Assembly: GCA_025057695.1 (NCBI GenBank)
Contig: JANWVB010000031.1
Span: 1-13,971 of the forward strand
Source of the DNA: Patescibacteria group bacterium
GTDB taxonomy: Bacteria > Patescibacteriota > Microgenomatia > UBA8517
Direction: 5' to 3'
DNA: 13,971 nucleotides
Part shown: piece by piece, positions 5,864 through 13,109 of the stretch
How positions within the stretch are numbered: the stretch's first letter is position 1
How the letters are laid out: each line of letters begins with the position of its first letter
Program-made: the position numbers and the translations under genes
The notes under the pieces: model-generated
The model's input: only the letters and a program-made list of their open reading frames with translations
Told to the model about the DNA's origin: nothing
Databases searched by the model: none

Positions 5864-6985
5864 TCATAGCAAATCATCTCTTTTTTTTTCTTTTAAAATC
5901 TCCACCACCTGCTTTACATTCTGAGCCTTGCTCCTGCTACACACTAAAAGAGCGTTTTTTGTATCTACTATCACAATGTTATCAACACCCAAAACTGCAA
6001 TAGTTTTTCCATTTCGATAAACCAAGGTATCTGAAGTATCAATATTAATAAATTCTGCATCACTTGCCAATTTGCCTAAAACCACATTTCCAAATTCATC
6101 TTTGGGTAATTCTTGCCAAACTTCATTCCAATTCCCCACATCAGTCCAATTATAATCAGCAACTAGCATCAAAAAATTTTTTTCTTTTTCAGAGACAGCA
6201 TAATCAACTGATATCTTAGGCATTTTAGGGAATTCTTCTGCTAATACTTTATCTTCATAATCGGTACCTATAGCGTCTGATATCCGCATCAGACAATTGT
6301 AAATATCGGGAGCATTTTCCTTTAGTGATTCTAAAAAAGAATCTGCTCGCCAAACATAATGGTTGGCATTCCAGTAATATTTCCCGCTTGCCGTATATTT
6401 TTTTGCTAACGCCAGCGGTGGCTTTTCGACATGTTTCTCACGTTGATATATAACTCTCCCTTCAACAAAACCCAACTTCTTGCCAATTTTCAGATGTCCC
6501 ATGCCAGTATGCGGATATAAAGGCTTTATGCCAACAGCAACAAGAGCTTTTGTGTTAAAAGCAACATTAGACGCGACATACATAGTTTTTTCGTAATTTT
6601 TTTCCGGATTCACCAAATGATCAGAAGCGGCATTGATAATTACAGCATTTTTGTCTTTTTTGAAGATATATAAAGCCCCTAAGCCATGTGCAGGTCCGCT
6701 ATCGCGCCGAACTGGCTCAATGATCATGTTCTCTTGTGGAATACTAGGCAAAAGTTGTCTTATTTTTTCGGCATAAGCAGAAGTTGCAGTTGAAACATAG
6801 ATTCTTTCCCAAGGTAAAAAACTATTAAGGCGGTAAGCTGTAATTTCAATTAAAGTTTTACCACCAAATAATTTCAAAAACTGTTTGGGATTATTTTCAT
6901 TAGACAACGGCCATAAACGAGTACCACCACCACCAGCCATTATCAAACTATATAAGTGCTGTCTGTAAGTGTATGAGGTTGTCAT
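5864..6985 (-). CDS. manC: Mannose-1-phosphate guanylyltransferase (monofunctional)
   Basis: It makes GDP-mannose from mannose-1-phosphate and GTP in the cytoplasm, supplying the mannosyl donor. Numbering from the ATG at 6985 (373 aa), the nucleotide-binding signature MAGGGGTRLWPLS is at 16-28, with PKQFLKLFGG at 33-42. IIEPVRRDSGPAHGLGAL follows at 88-105, the SDH metal site at 121-123, HVEKP at 185-189, WNANHYVWR at 205-213 and YNWTDVGNW near 270. The length matches the pyrophosphorylase domain plus its short C-terminal tail. The phosphomannose isomerase domain of bifunctional ManC is absent. WNANHY replaces the common WNSGMF, so the exact sugar specificity deserves care. A GTG at 6994 would give three more residues and a 7-base gap to the upstream WbaZ-like gene. 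I prefer the ATG, although neither start has a good ribosome binding site. A run of nine A residues lies near the 3' end. Confidence 0.9.
   Translation of the reverse strand: MTTSYTYRQHLYSLIMAGGGGTRLWPLSNENNPKQFLKLFGGKTLIEITAYRLNSFLPWERIYVSTATSAYAEKIRQLLPSIPQENMIIEPVRRDSGPAHGLGALYIFKKDKNAVIINAASDHLVNPEKNYEKTMYVASNVAFNTKALVAVGIKPLYPHTGMGHLKIGKKLGFVEGRVIYQREKHVEKPPLALAKKYTASGKYYWNANHYVWRADSFLESLKENAPDIYNCLMRISDAIGTDYEDKVLAEEFPKMPKISVDYAVSEKEKNFLMLVADYNWTDVGNWNEVWQELPKDEFGNVVLGKLASDAEFINIDTSDTLVYRNGKTIAVLGVDNIVIVDTKNALLVCSRSKAQNVKQVVEILKEKKRDDLL
5881..5889 (-). repeat. A9 homopolymer near the end of the guanylyltransferase gene
   Basis: The plus strand has nine T residues, giving A9 on the coding strand within the last codons (Lys-Glu-Lys-Lys-Arg) of the guanylyltransferase gene. 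It lies about 20 nt before the start of the sugar-phosphate transferase gene. Runs of this length can cause polymerase slippage. Here slippage would change only the last few residues, but it would also move the stop relative to the next start. Confidence 0.4.
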
Positions 6986-7001
6986 AAATTTCACTTTAAA
7001 T

Positions 7002-8096
7002 CTAAAATTGTAAAATCTTCTTAGAATAACACTTTTTTACAAAACTCAAAAATTCTTTCCTGAATCTATTCTCAGAAAACTTTTGGGCGTTCATTGCAAT
7101 TTTCTCTCCATCATACTTTTTATAATCAAATTCTTCCAGAGCCTTGCAAAAAGCTTCCACAGATTGTTGCTCTACCAAAACACCCGTTTTCTCATTAACA
7201 ATTTCTAAAGCGCCACCTTTTCCATACGCGATCACGGGAGTCCCTGACAATTGCGCTTCCGCAATCACTAAACCAAAATCTTCTTCGCCAGGGAATATCA
7301 AAGCATAAGCTTTTTTATATAAATCACACAAAGTTTCCTCGCTGACATAGGAAAGAAATTTAACATTATTGCCTGCCATTTTCTTCAATCTGCGATAATC
7401 AGAACCTGTCCCTACTACAATCAAAGGAAAATTAAGTTTATTACAAGCAAGTATAGCTATATCAACTCTTTTATAACGTACCAAACGACTTACTACCAAA
7501 AAAAACTTTTTTTTGAAATTAGTCAAACTTTTATTAAATAAATCAGTTTTTATCGGAGGATAAATAACAATGCTTTCTCTATTGTAATATCTTTCTATTC
7601 TATCTTTAACAGTATGTGAAACTGAGATTAAAAAATCGGGGCGATCTTTTGCAATTAGGTCCCAAAAACGCAAATAATTAACAACCGGCTTGCTGATAAG
7701 TCTCAAAAAAAAGTTTTCAAAATAAGTTTCATAACCACTCCATAAATACCTAACAGGAGTTAGACAATAACAAATATGCAAAGTATTAGGCTTTGTTATA
7801 ATTCCTTTTGCAAACTCGCTGGTCACAGAAATAACCAAATCATAATCAGAAAAATCATAAGCTTCAAAAAAAACTGGCAACAAAAACGGGATTAATTCAT
7901 GCCTTGATCTTAGAAACTTAAATTTTTGTAAGTATGTGGTTTTTACAATAGGAAAAACTTTAGCCCATTTTGCCTTTTCCTCATCATAAACAGAAGTATA
8001 TAAACTAGCATCCGGAAAAATTTCATGAAGAGACAACAATACTCTTTCGGCGCCTCCCCACTTATTCACTCGATCATAAACTATCGCCACTTTCAT
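7002..8096 (-). CDS. GT4 glycosyltransferase, WbaZ-like (probable mannosyltransferase)
   Basis: This is a cytoplasmic GT-B retaining glycosyltransferase of 364 aa, full length for the family. The N-terminal signature MKVAIVYDRVNKWGGAERVL has the glycine-rich loop at 13-15. HICYCLTPVRYLWSGYE (107-123) is typical of the WbaZ-like branch of GT4. The C-terminal nucleotide-sugar domain begins at about 195 with FFLVVSRLVRYKRVD (R204, K209, R210). GTGSDYRRL is at 229-237. The E-x7-E motif is E272 to E280 (EEDFGLVIAE), followed by SGTPVIAYGKGGALE (284-298). WbaZ-type enzymes transfer mannose from GDP-mannose, which agrees with the guanylyltransferase gene 7-16 bases downstream, but the donor is an inference. 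The gene starts at ATG 8096 after a 46-base gap that contains no clear promoter or terminator. Confidence 0.9.
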   Translation of the reverse strand: MKVAIVYDRVNKWGGAERVLLSLHEIFPDASLYTSVYDEEKAKWAKVFPIVKTTYLQKFKFLRSRHELIPFLLPVFFEAYDFSDYDLVISVTSEFAKGIITKPNTLHICYCLTPVRYLWSGYETYFENFFLRLISKPVVNYLRFWDLIAKDRPDFLISVSHTVKDRIERYYNRESIVIYPPIKTDLFNKSLTNFKKKFFLVVSRLVRYKRVDIAILACNKLNFPLIVVGTGSDYRRLKKMAGNNVKFLSYVSEETLCDLYKKAYALIFPGEEDFGLVIAEAQLSGTPVIAYGKGGALEIVNEKTGVLVEQQSVEAFCKALEEFDYKKYDGEKIAMNAQKFSENRFRKEFLSFVKKCYSKKILQF

Positions 8097-8142
8097 TATT
8101 CAAATTTTCTTTCTAAAAACCAACATTGATAAAAATTAAGTA

Positions 8143-9048
8143 TTAGCCAAAAACATACAATTTTGAGATCCTATAAAACTTCAATAAATAAATTCCAAGA
8201 ATAACAAGATAATTAACAATCAGAGGATATTCACTCCATAACCTTTTTCTGTAAAAGATTTCCATTGAATTCACGCCCGACAAAACATATTTCAATCTAT
8301 CTCTAAAAGGAATTTTATTTTTAAGCAATCTATTTTTACCCTTTGTCGCGCCTTTAAGATGCATTATGCAAACTTCAGGATAGTAAACATTTTTCCACCC
8401 TAAATTCTTAATCTTCCAAGATAAATCTACGTCCTCAGCATCTAAAAAATAATCTTCATCAAACCAATTAACTTTATCAAGAATGCTTTTTCTGGTAAAA
8501 AAAAACGCACCTTGCAAAGCGTCAATTTCATGAGTAACTTCCTCTGGAATATAACCATACCAATATTTTCCAAAAAGCTTAGATCTGGGAAATAGTCTGT
8601 CAAGTTTAAGATATAAATGAATCAGAGCAATTGTAGGAGTTATAAATGACCTTCTACAATCCTTGTCTAGCTTTCCTGAAGGTAAAATTACTTTGCAAGT
8701 AAGAGCGCCAACTTCTTTATGACCTTGCATGTATTCAAAACACTTTCTTAAGGTGTTTTTGTAAACTAATGTGTCAGAATTCAGAAATAAAACATATTTG
8801 CCACGCACATAATTTCTTGCCGCATTATTTCCTTTAGCAAATCCTATATTTGCCTTGTTTTCAATAATCTTAACTTTAGGATATTTCAATCTAATCGCAT
8901 TAACACTTCCATCGGTTGAACCATTGTCGCAAACTATAATTTCAAAATTTAATTCGTTTCTAACCTTGTCCAAAGAACGCAAACAATCAAGAGTCAATTC
9001 TTTTGTGTTGTAATTTAATATAACAATAGATAAATCTTTCTTATTCAT
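8143..9048 (-). CDS. GT2 family glycosyltransferase (WbbL/rhamnosyltransferase-like)
   Basis: This GT-A inverting glycosyltransferase has 301 aa. The N-terminus LSIVILNYNTKELTLDCL (6-23) and VCDNGSTDGS (39-48) form the nucleotide-binding part. NIGFAKGNNAA is at 67-77 and LNSDT at 89-93 supplies the DxD-like metal site. ALQGAFFFTRKSIL (177-190), followed by FDEDYFLDAEDVDLSWK (196-212), holds the acceptor loop and the catalytic-base region. HLKGATKG (230-237) closes the core. A hydrophobic stretch near residues 270-290 may tether it to the membrane. This layout is that of the WbbL-like group, many of which transfer rhamnose, but donor and acceptor cannot be fixed here. Its first 8 bases overlap the end of the upstream GT4 gene (9041-9048), so the two are likely translationally coupled. 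No ribosome binding site is visible. Confidence 0.91.
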   Translation of the reverse strand: MNKKDLSIVILNYNTKELTLDCLRSLDKVRNELNFEIIVCDNGSTDGSVNAIRLKYPKVKIIENKANIGFAKGNNAARNYVRGKYVLFLNSDTLVYKNTLRKCFEYMQGHKEVGALTCKVILPSGKLDKDCRRSFITPTIALIHLYLKLDRLFPRSKLFGKYWYGYIPEEVTHEIDALQGAFFFTRKSILDKVNWFDEDYFLDAEDVDLSWKIKNLGWKNVYYPEVCIMHLKGATKGKNRLLKNKIPFRDRLKYVLSGVNSMEIFYRKRLWSEYPLIVNYLVILGIYLLKFYRISKLYVFG

Positions 9049-10246
9049 ACTTTTTAGAAATCGCTTTTTTATATATTTTATCGTGCAATTTTACGATAGA
9101 TTGCCAGTCAAAAACTTTTCTTACATAATCTTTTCCATTTTTGCCAATTATTCTTGCCTTGTCCTTGTCTTTCAGCAATTCAACGGTAAATCTTGCCAAC
9201 TCTTTAGTGTCATCTGATATCAAAGCATGCTTGCCATGTTTTACATCTAAACCGGCAACCCCCACTGAAGTAGAAACAACAGGCAATCCCGCCGCCATAG
9301 CCTCTAATACCTTAAGACGAGTGCCACCAGAACCACGAATCGGAGTCAACATTACAGACGCTCCCAGATACGCATCCCTTGAATCAGCTATAGATTCTGT
9401 TATCTTAATATCTTGTCTTTTCTTAGATAGTTGTACTAAATCATATGGAATTTTTCTGCCAACTATCCAAAGAATAGCAGTGGGGAACCCTTTTTTTATG
9501 TGAGGCCAGACTTCTTTAATCAAAATACTCACAGCCTCTAAATTCTGCAACCATTCAAAATTGGTAACACCATACAAAACTCTGGGGGGAAATTTCTTTT
9601 CGACTTTCTTGGCGCAATAATATTTAAAATCAACGCCATTTGGGATTATGTCTACATCAGCCTTTGGTATAAGTTTTTGCATAATCAACTTATCCTCTCT
9701 GGAAACTGCAACTAACCCATCGGCTTTCTTCCAAAAATACTTCTCCCAAAAACGAAGTTTTACCACATCAATCAAAAAAAGCGGCTTTAAAAACCATGGA
9801 GCTTCATTAATCACATAATGCATATAAACCTGGTATTCGATAGTTTGTTCAACCAAAATAGAAGGCACACTAGTTTTGGGAATATGAGGCATCACATAAA
9901 AAGTCTCGGCATGAATGAGATCATATTTTTCACGTTCTAATTCTTTTTTGATTGCGTTTTTTTCTTCCAAGGAAAAATTTCTAATTACCAAAAAAGGAAA
10001 CCATGTTATACCAGTTAAAAAAATATTTCTAAAAGTCCATGGGGATTTTGGACGTTTAAAAACTTTCACCTTCTTGCAATACTTTTTAAGTTCAGGTATG
10101 AATTGACGCTCGGATTCGTCTTTGATTAAAGAAAAAAGGGTGATTTCATGACTTTTTGATAAATATTTTATTATGTTATACCATCTGGTTTGTCCACCAG
10201 AAGTTTTTATGTTTGGCAAAAACGGAACAAGCATCAGTATTTTCAT
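9041..10246 (-). CDS. GT4 family glycosyltransferase, 401 aa
   Basis: This is a GT-B fold cytoplasmic glycosyltransferase. The N-terminal domain starts MKILMLVPFLPNIKTSGGQT, with the glycine loop at 17-18 and RWYNIIKYLS after it. The linker has KADGLVAVSREDKLIM (174-189) and IIPNGVDFKYY (200-210). The C-terminal domain shows VTNFEWLQNLEAV (227-239), LWIVGRK (259-265), and the donor-binding block GSGGTRLKVLEAMAAGLPVVST (305-326). In that block the second glutamate of the E-x7-E motif (E315) is present, and the first position is replaced by the GSGGT type typical of this GT4 subgroup. The sugar specificity is unknown. The ATG shares one base with the stop of the upstream GT39-like gene (TAATG at 10248-10244), and its 3' end overlaps the next gene by 8 bases, so it is embedded in a tightly coupled series. 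Confidence 0.9.
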   Translation of the reverse strand: MKILMLVPFLPNIKTSGGQTRWYNIIKYLSKSHEITLFSLIKDESERQFIPELKKYCKKVKVFKRPKSPWTFRNIFLTGITWFPFLVIRNFSLEEKNAIKKELEREKYDLIHAETFYVMPHIPKTSVPSILVEQTIEYQVYMHYVINEAPWFLKPLFLIDVVKLRFWEKYFWKKADGLVAVSREDKLIMQKLIPKADVDIIPNGVDFKYYCAKKVEKKFPPRVLYGVTNFEWLQNLEAVSILIKEVWPHIKKGFPTAILWIVGRKIPYDLVQLSKKRQDIKITESIADSRDAYLGASVMLTPIRGSGGTRLKVLEAMAAGLPVVSTSVGVAGLDVKHGKHALISDDTKELARFTVELLKDKDKARIIGKNGKDYVRKVFDWQSIVKLHDKIYKKAISKKYE

Positions 10247-11676
10247 TAAATCTTCGGCTTAGAGAAATCAACAATTACATAACTATCAGTTTTTTCAACA
10301 ATTTCATACTTTTGCATTATTTCCCGGGTTTGTGGGTGAGCAAGGTCAACAGAAACAAAAAAATCAGCGCCTAAATTTACAATTTCATCAATTGGCCTAT
10401 CAATAAAAGGCCAACCACGCCTTTTTGTTTGATACAAAAAAGCAGTGTCACCATTATATGGAGCAACCACAAGAGCATCCTTGGGAACCAATTTATCAAC
10501 AGCCTCGCCTGCCCAGATAATTTCCGGATGATTTATATTAAACATGCCCTTAACTTGTGACATCGGAGCAACAAACATAACAAACAAACTAAATAACAAC
10601 ACAAACCTTGCAACCAACACATCCCACTCTTTTTGATACCACATGGACAAAACACCTTGCGTCAAAACCAAACACAAAGCTGGAACAATAAAAATTTGAT
10701 AATAATCATGTTGGACATTTGCCTGAGCGAAAATTGTTAAATACAAAAAAGAAGAAACAAGAAAAATCAATGGAAACAAAGGAGTATAATTATTTTTCCT
10801 TAACATGCCAAATCCCAAAACAATCAACCCCCACCCCCCCAATATCAAACTTCCTATGCGCTCGGCAAAAATCCACCTCCAGAAAGATGGTTTAAACCTT
10901 ATATTTCCGCCATTAAACATCCACCAAAAAAATGGTATGCCTTCAGGGAATTGACTTACCCATAATCTCCATAAAGCAAAAGGAGTTAAGGTTATAAATG
11001 AAGCAAAATAATATTTCTTTTGCAAAAATACTTTTTTTATTCCTTCGTTTTTAAATATCAAAAATACAATAGGCAATACATAAAAAACAACAAATGGTTT
11101 AACCAAAATCGCCAAAGAAAGAACAAACGAACCCAGATAAAGATAAATTTCCTTCTTGTTATCCAAATAACTAAGCAAAATGCACAAAGAAATTAAACCC
11201 AAACAAACCGACAAAGGTTCTGGCAAAATAACGCGTGTGAAATAAACATTAAAAGGAATAAAAGCATAAAAAAAAGCTGACAATAAACCACCTATATCAC
11301 CCCAAAATTTTTTCCCAATAATAAAAAGGCAAATAGTAGAAATTAATCCAAAAAAGATTGAAAGCAACCTCCCTAAATATTCAAGACCATACTGTGGAAA
11401 TAATTTAACCAAATAAGCATGAAACAAGTTGTAAATGGGGAACTCCACAAACCTATAACCTTCAGGGTTAAAAATACCGCTTTGGATAGTAGATATATCG
11501 TAATACTTGGGATAAAGCAAATTAATACCTTCTTCAACATATATTCTTGTAACCGAAGCTGTATCTGCCTGCCGCCAAGAATGCCAATCGGCAAGAGGTG
11601 AATTTATTCGATAATACCTTAAAGCAAAACCAAGAATTAAAATAAGAAACAAAATAAGAAACGAATATTTTTTCAT
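10246..11676 (-). CDS. GT39/PMT-like integral membrane glycosyltransferase
   Basis: A polytopic membrane protein of about 476 aa, with some ten hydrophobic segments judged by eye. After the first membrane helix (about 4-20) comes an outward loop with D30, HSWRQADT (32-39) and, further on, RFVEFPIYN (75-83). An acidic first loop with E-F-P-x-Y downstream is characteristic of PMT/ArnT-like (GT-C) enzymes, which use polyprenyl-phosphate sugars on the outer face of the membrane. The last ~70 residues form a soluble tail (KDALVVAPYNGDTAFLYQT onward). The acceptor could be the glycan, a lipid or a protein. Two starts compete. The ATG at 11676 gives the typical MKKYSFLILF start and is preferred. A TTG at 11691 overlaps the upstream stop as TTGA and would add five residues. 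A G7 run lies in the coding strand at 10840-10834. Confidence 0.85.
   Translation of the reverse strand: MKKYSFLILFLILILGFALRYYRINSPLADWHSWRQADTASVTRIYVEEGINLLYPKYYDISTIQSGIFNPEGYRFVEFPIYNLFHAYLVKLFPQYGLEYLGRLLSIFFGLISTICLFIIGKKFWGDIGGLLSAFFYAFIPFNVYFTRVILPEPLSVCLGLISLCILLSYLDNKKEIYLYLGSFVLSLAILVKPFVVFYVLPIVFLIFKNEGIKKVFLQKKYYFASFITLTPFALWRLWVSQFPEGIPFFWWMFNGGNIRFKPSFWRWIFAERIGSLILGGWGLIVLGFGMLRKNNYTPLFPLIFLVSSFLYLTIFAQANVQHDYYQIFIVPALCLVLTQGVLSMWYQKEWDVLVARFVLLFSLFVMFVAPMSQVKGMFNINHPEIIWAGEAVDKLVPKDALVVAPYNGDTAFLYQTKRRGWPFIDRPIDEIVNLGADFFVSVDLAHPQTREIMQKYEIVEKTDSYVIVDFSKPKI
10828..10840 (-). repeat. G-rich homopolymeric tract (G7-T-G5) inside the GT39-like gene
   Basis: The plus strand has five C residues at 10828-10832, one A, then seven C residues at 10834-10840. 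The coding strand therefore reads G7-T-G5 and encodes Leu-Gly-Gly-Trp-Gly-Leu in a membrane helix. Such a G run is conspicuous in this AT-rich sequence. G tracts in surface-glycan genes are classical slippage sites, though seven is near the lower limit. Confidence 0.4.
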
Positions 11677-11687
11677 ACTTTGACAAA

Positions 11688-13109
11688 TCAAACAGAAACA
11701 TTCTTATCTTTTTTAATCCCAAAACTTATTAAACCGACCGCAAAACCGCTAAACAACCAGAATGTTATGGCAAATTTCGAAGCCTCAAAAACATCGATAA
11801 AAACGCCATTTATTAAAATTCCAACTTGCGCTCCAATAACTCCCGCAAGAAAACCCTTTGCAATCGTAAGATTTTGAGTCAGGTTAATCTCTGGAATTAA
11901 TTTCTTAAATCTAACAACTTTTAGAAAGACAAACCAAATTGATCCTAACAAGCCTAAAAATGAGAAAAAGCCTAGTATCCCAACTTCGCCAAGGGCTCTT
12001 AGATAAGTATTGTCAGTAGCTAAACCAAGCGACGAATATCCAGTGCCAAGCAGAGGATTTTTGTTAAAAGCTCGTATGGCTCTAGGCCATTCAACATCTA
12101 ATCTTATATTTGTTGATCTATCTTCAAATACTGGAATTGGCGTAGGTGTAATGGTCAATGTTTTTTGTCTGGCAGTTTCTGGCAAAACATCGGTTTCTTT
12201 GATTGAAGCATGCACTGTTAACAAAGAATTAACGCTTAAGTATTCGGTCAAAGTTACTTCTATAATTCTTTGATATCTAGCAAGCAAATTAGATGACATT
12301 GACGCAAATAAAATGCTAAACGTTAGTAGAAAAACAATAGCTTTAAATTTCTTTAATAAAATCAAAACAAAAACCGAAGAAACTAGGTAAGAAAGAAAAG
12401 ATATCCTAGATGCGGCATTTACCAAAAGCCACATACCCAAAATCCATGCAACACCCAAAATTGCTTTAGAATAACTTTTTTGAAAAAGAAAAAACAAAGC
12501 GATAATAATTGAAAGTATTAAAACAAGATATGTGCTAAGATCATAGTGCCCAGCAAAAGTTGAATTTATATGGCTTCCTTCCACCCATTTCAATGCAATG
12601 CCTTTGGAGTATTCTTCATTCTGGGTAATTATTATCGGCAAAGAAAAATAACGTTGCCCAAAACCATATACAAAAGCAAAAACAATTACCACCAGAATAC
12701 AATTTATAACAACATTCAATCTACTCTGAATATCCTTTGTGCGAAAAAATTCATAACCCAAAATGAATGGAACAAAGTATTCAATTCTACGCGCCCAATG
12801 TAAAAAACCAATATGAGGAATAATAGTTTGAGTAATCATTAAAGCGCACAAATACGATACTAAACCAATACCTGAAAAAACGACAAAAAACTTGATTATC
12901 CGATTATCTATATATTCAAAAAATTTTTGCGAAACTCGGAAAACGACAATTACAAAAGTCAAAAAAAGCAACAAATCTTCAACTCTAATTGAAACAAAAG
13001 TTCCAGGGACCTCCAAGAAAGGAAATTTTTGCATCAGTGGTATGGCAATTAAGATCACAATTGCCAAAAACCAAATTAAACTATCAAGCTTGAGAAAAAG
13101 CTTTAACAT
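11688..13109 (-). CDS. O-antigen ligase/polymerase-like membrane protein (Wzy_C family type)
   Basis: A polytopic protein of 473 aa, with about ten to twelve hydrophobic segments by eye. There is one large hydrophilic outside loop, at about residues 280-360, placed as in the WaaL/Wzy/PglL superfamily. Conserved-looking points are SRISFLSYL (234-242, with R235 in the position of an essential arginine) and GTGYSSLGLATDNTYLRALGEVGILGF (355-381), the usual C-terminal landmark. In WaaL ligases this landmark often carries a histidine, and here it is D366-N367. The loop contains a proline-threonine piece, TPTPIPVF (321-328). Members join or polymerise undecaprenyl-linked glycans on the outer face of the membrane; which of the two it does cannot be told. 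The ATG at 13109 is chosen, giving MLKLFLKLDSLIWF. A TTG at 13124 would add five residues. Either way it overlaps the upstream GT2 gene (by 26 or 41 bases) and ends 11 bases before the next ATG. Confidence 0.87.
   Translation of the reverse strand: MLKLFLKLDSLIWFLAIVILIAIPLMQKFPFLEVPGTFVSIRVEDLLLFLTFVIVVFRVSQKFFEYIDNRIIKFFVVFSGIGLVSYLCALMITQTIIPHIGFLHWARRIEYFVPFILGYEFFRTKDIQSRLNVVINCILVVIVFAFVYGFGQRYFSLPIIITQNEEYSKGIALKWVEGSHINSTFAGHYDLSTYLVLILSIIIALFFLFQKSYSKAILGVAWILGMWLLVNAASRISFLSYLVSSVFVLILLKKFKAIVFLLTFSILFASMSSNLLARYQRIIEVTLTEYLSVNSLLTVHASIKETDVLPETARQKTLTITPTPIPVFEDRSTNIRLDVEWPRAIRAFNKNPLLGTGYSSLGLATDNTYLRALGEVGILGFFSFLGLLGSIWFVFLKVVRFKKLIPEINLTQNLTIAKGFLAGVIGAQVGILINGVFIDVFEASKFAITFWLFSGFAVGLISFGIKKDKNVSV

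Noticed and set aside
8097..8142. Gap between the GT2 and WbaZ-like genes considered as a promoter or terminator site
   Set aside because: I see neither a credible -35/-10 pair nor a hairpin; it is only AT-rich spacer.
9141..9503. Plus-strand open frame of 120 codons opposite the GT4 gene
   Set aside because: It is a shadow of a strongly conserved glycosyltransferase in the other strand and shows no motif of its own. The same holds for the frames at 13201-13569 and 12010-12273.
11677..11691. TTG start at 11691 for the GT39-like protein
   Set aside because: It is possible because of the TTGA overlap with the upstream stop, but the ATG at 11676 gives a typical membrane-protein N-terminus and a better start codon. 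I kept it only as an alternative, as with the TTG at 13124.
11534..11722. Minus-strand frames at 11534-11722 and 11373-11594
   Set aside because: They overlap the start of the GT39-like gene in other frames and have no independent coding features, so there is no sign that the gene is frameshifted.
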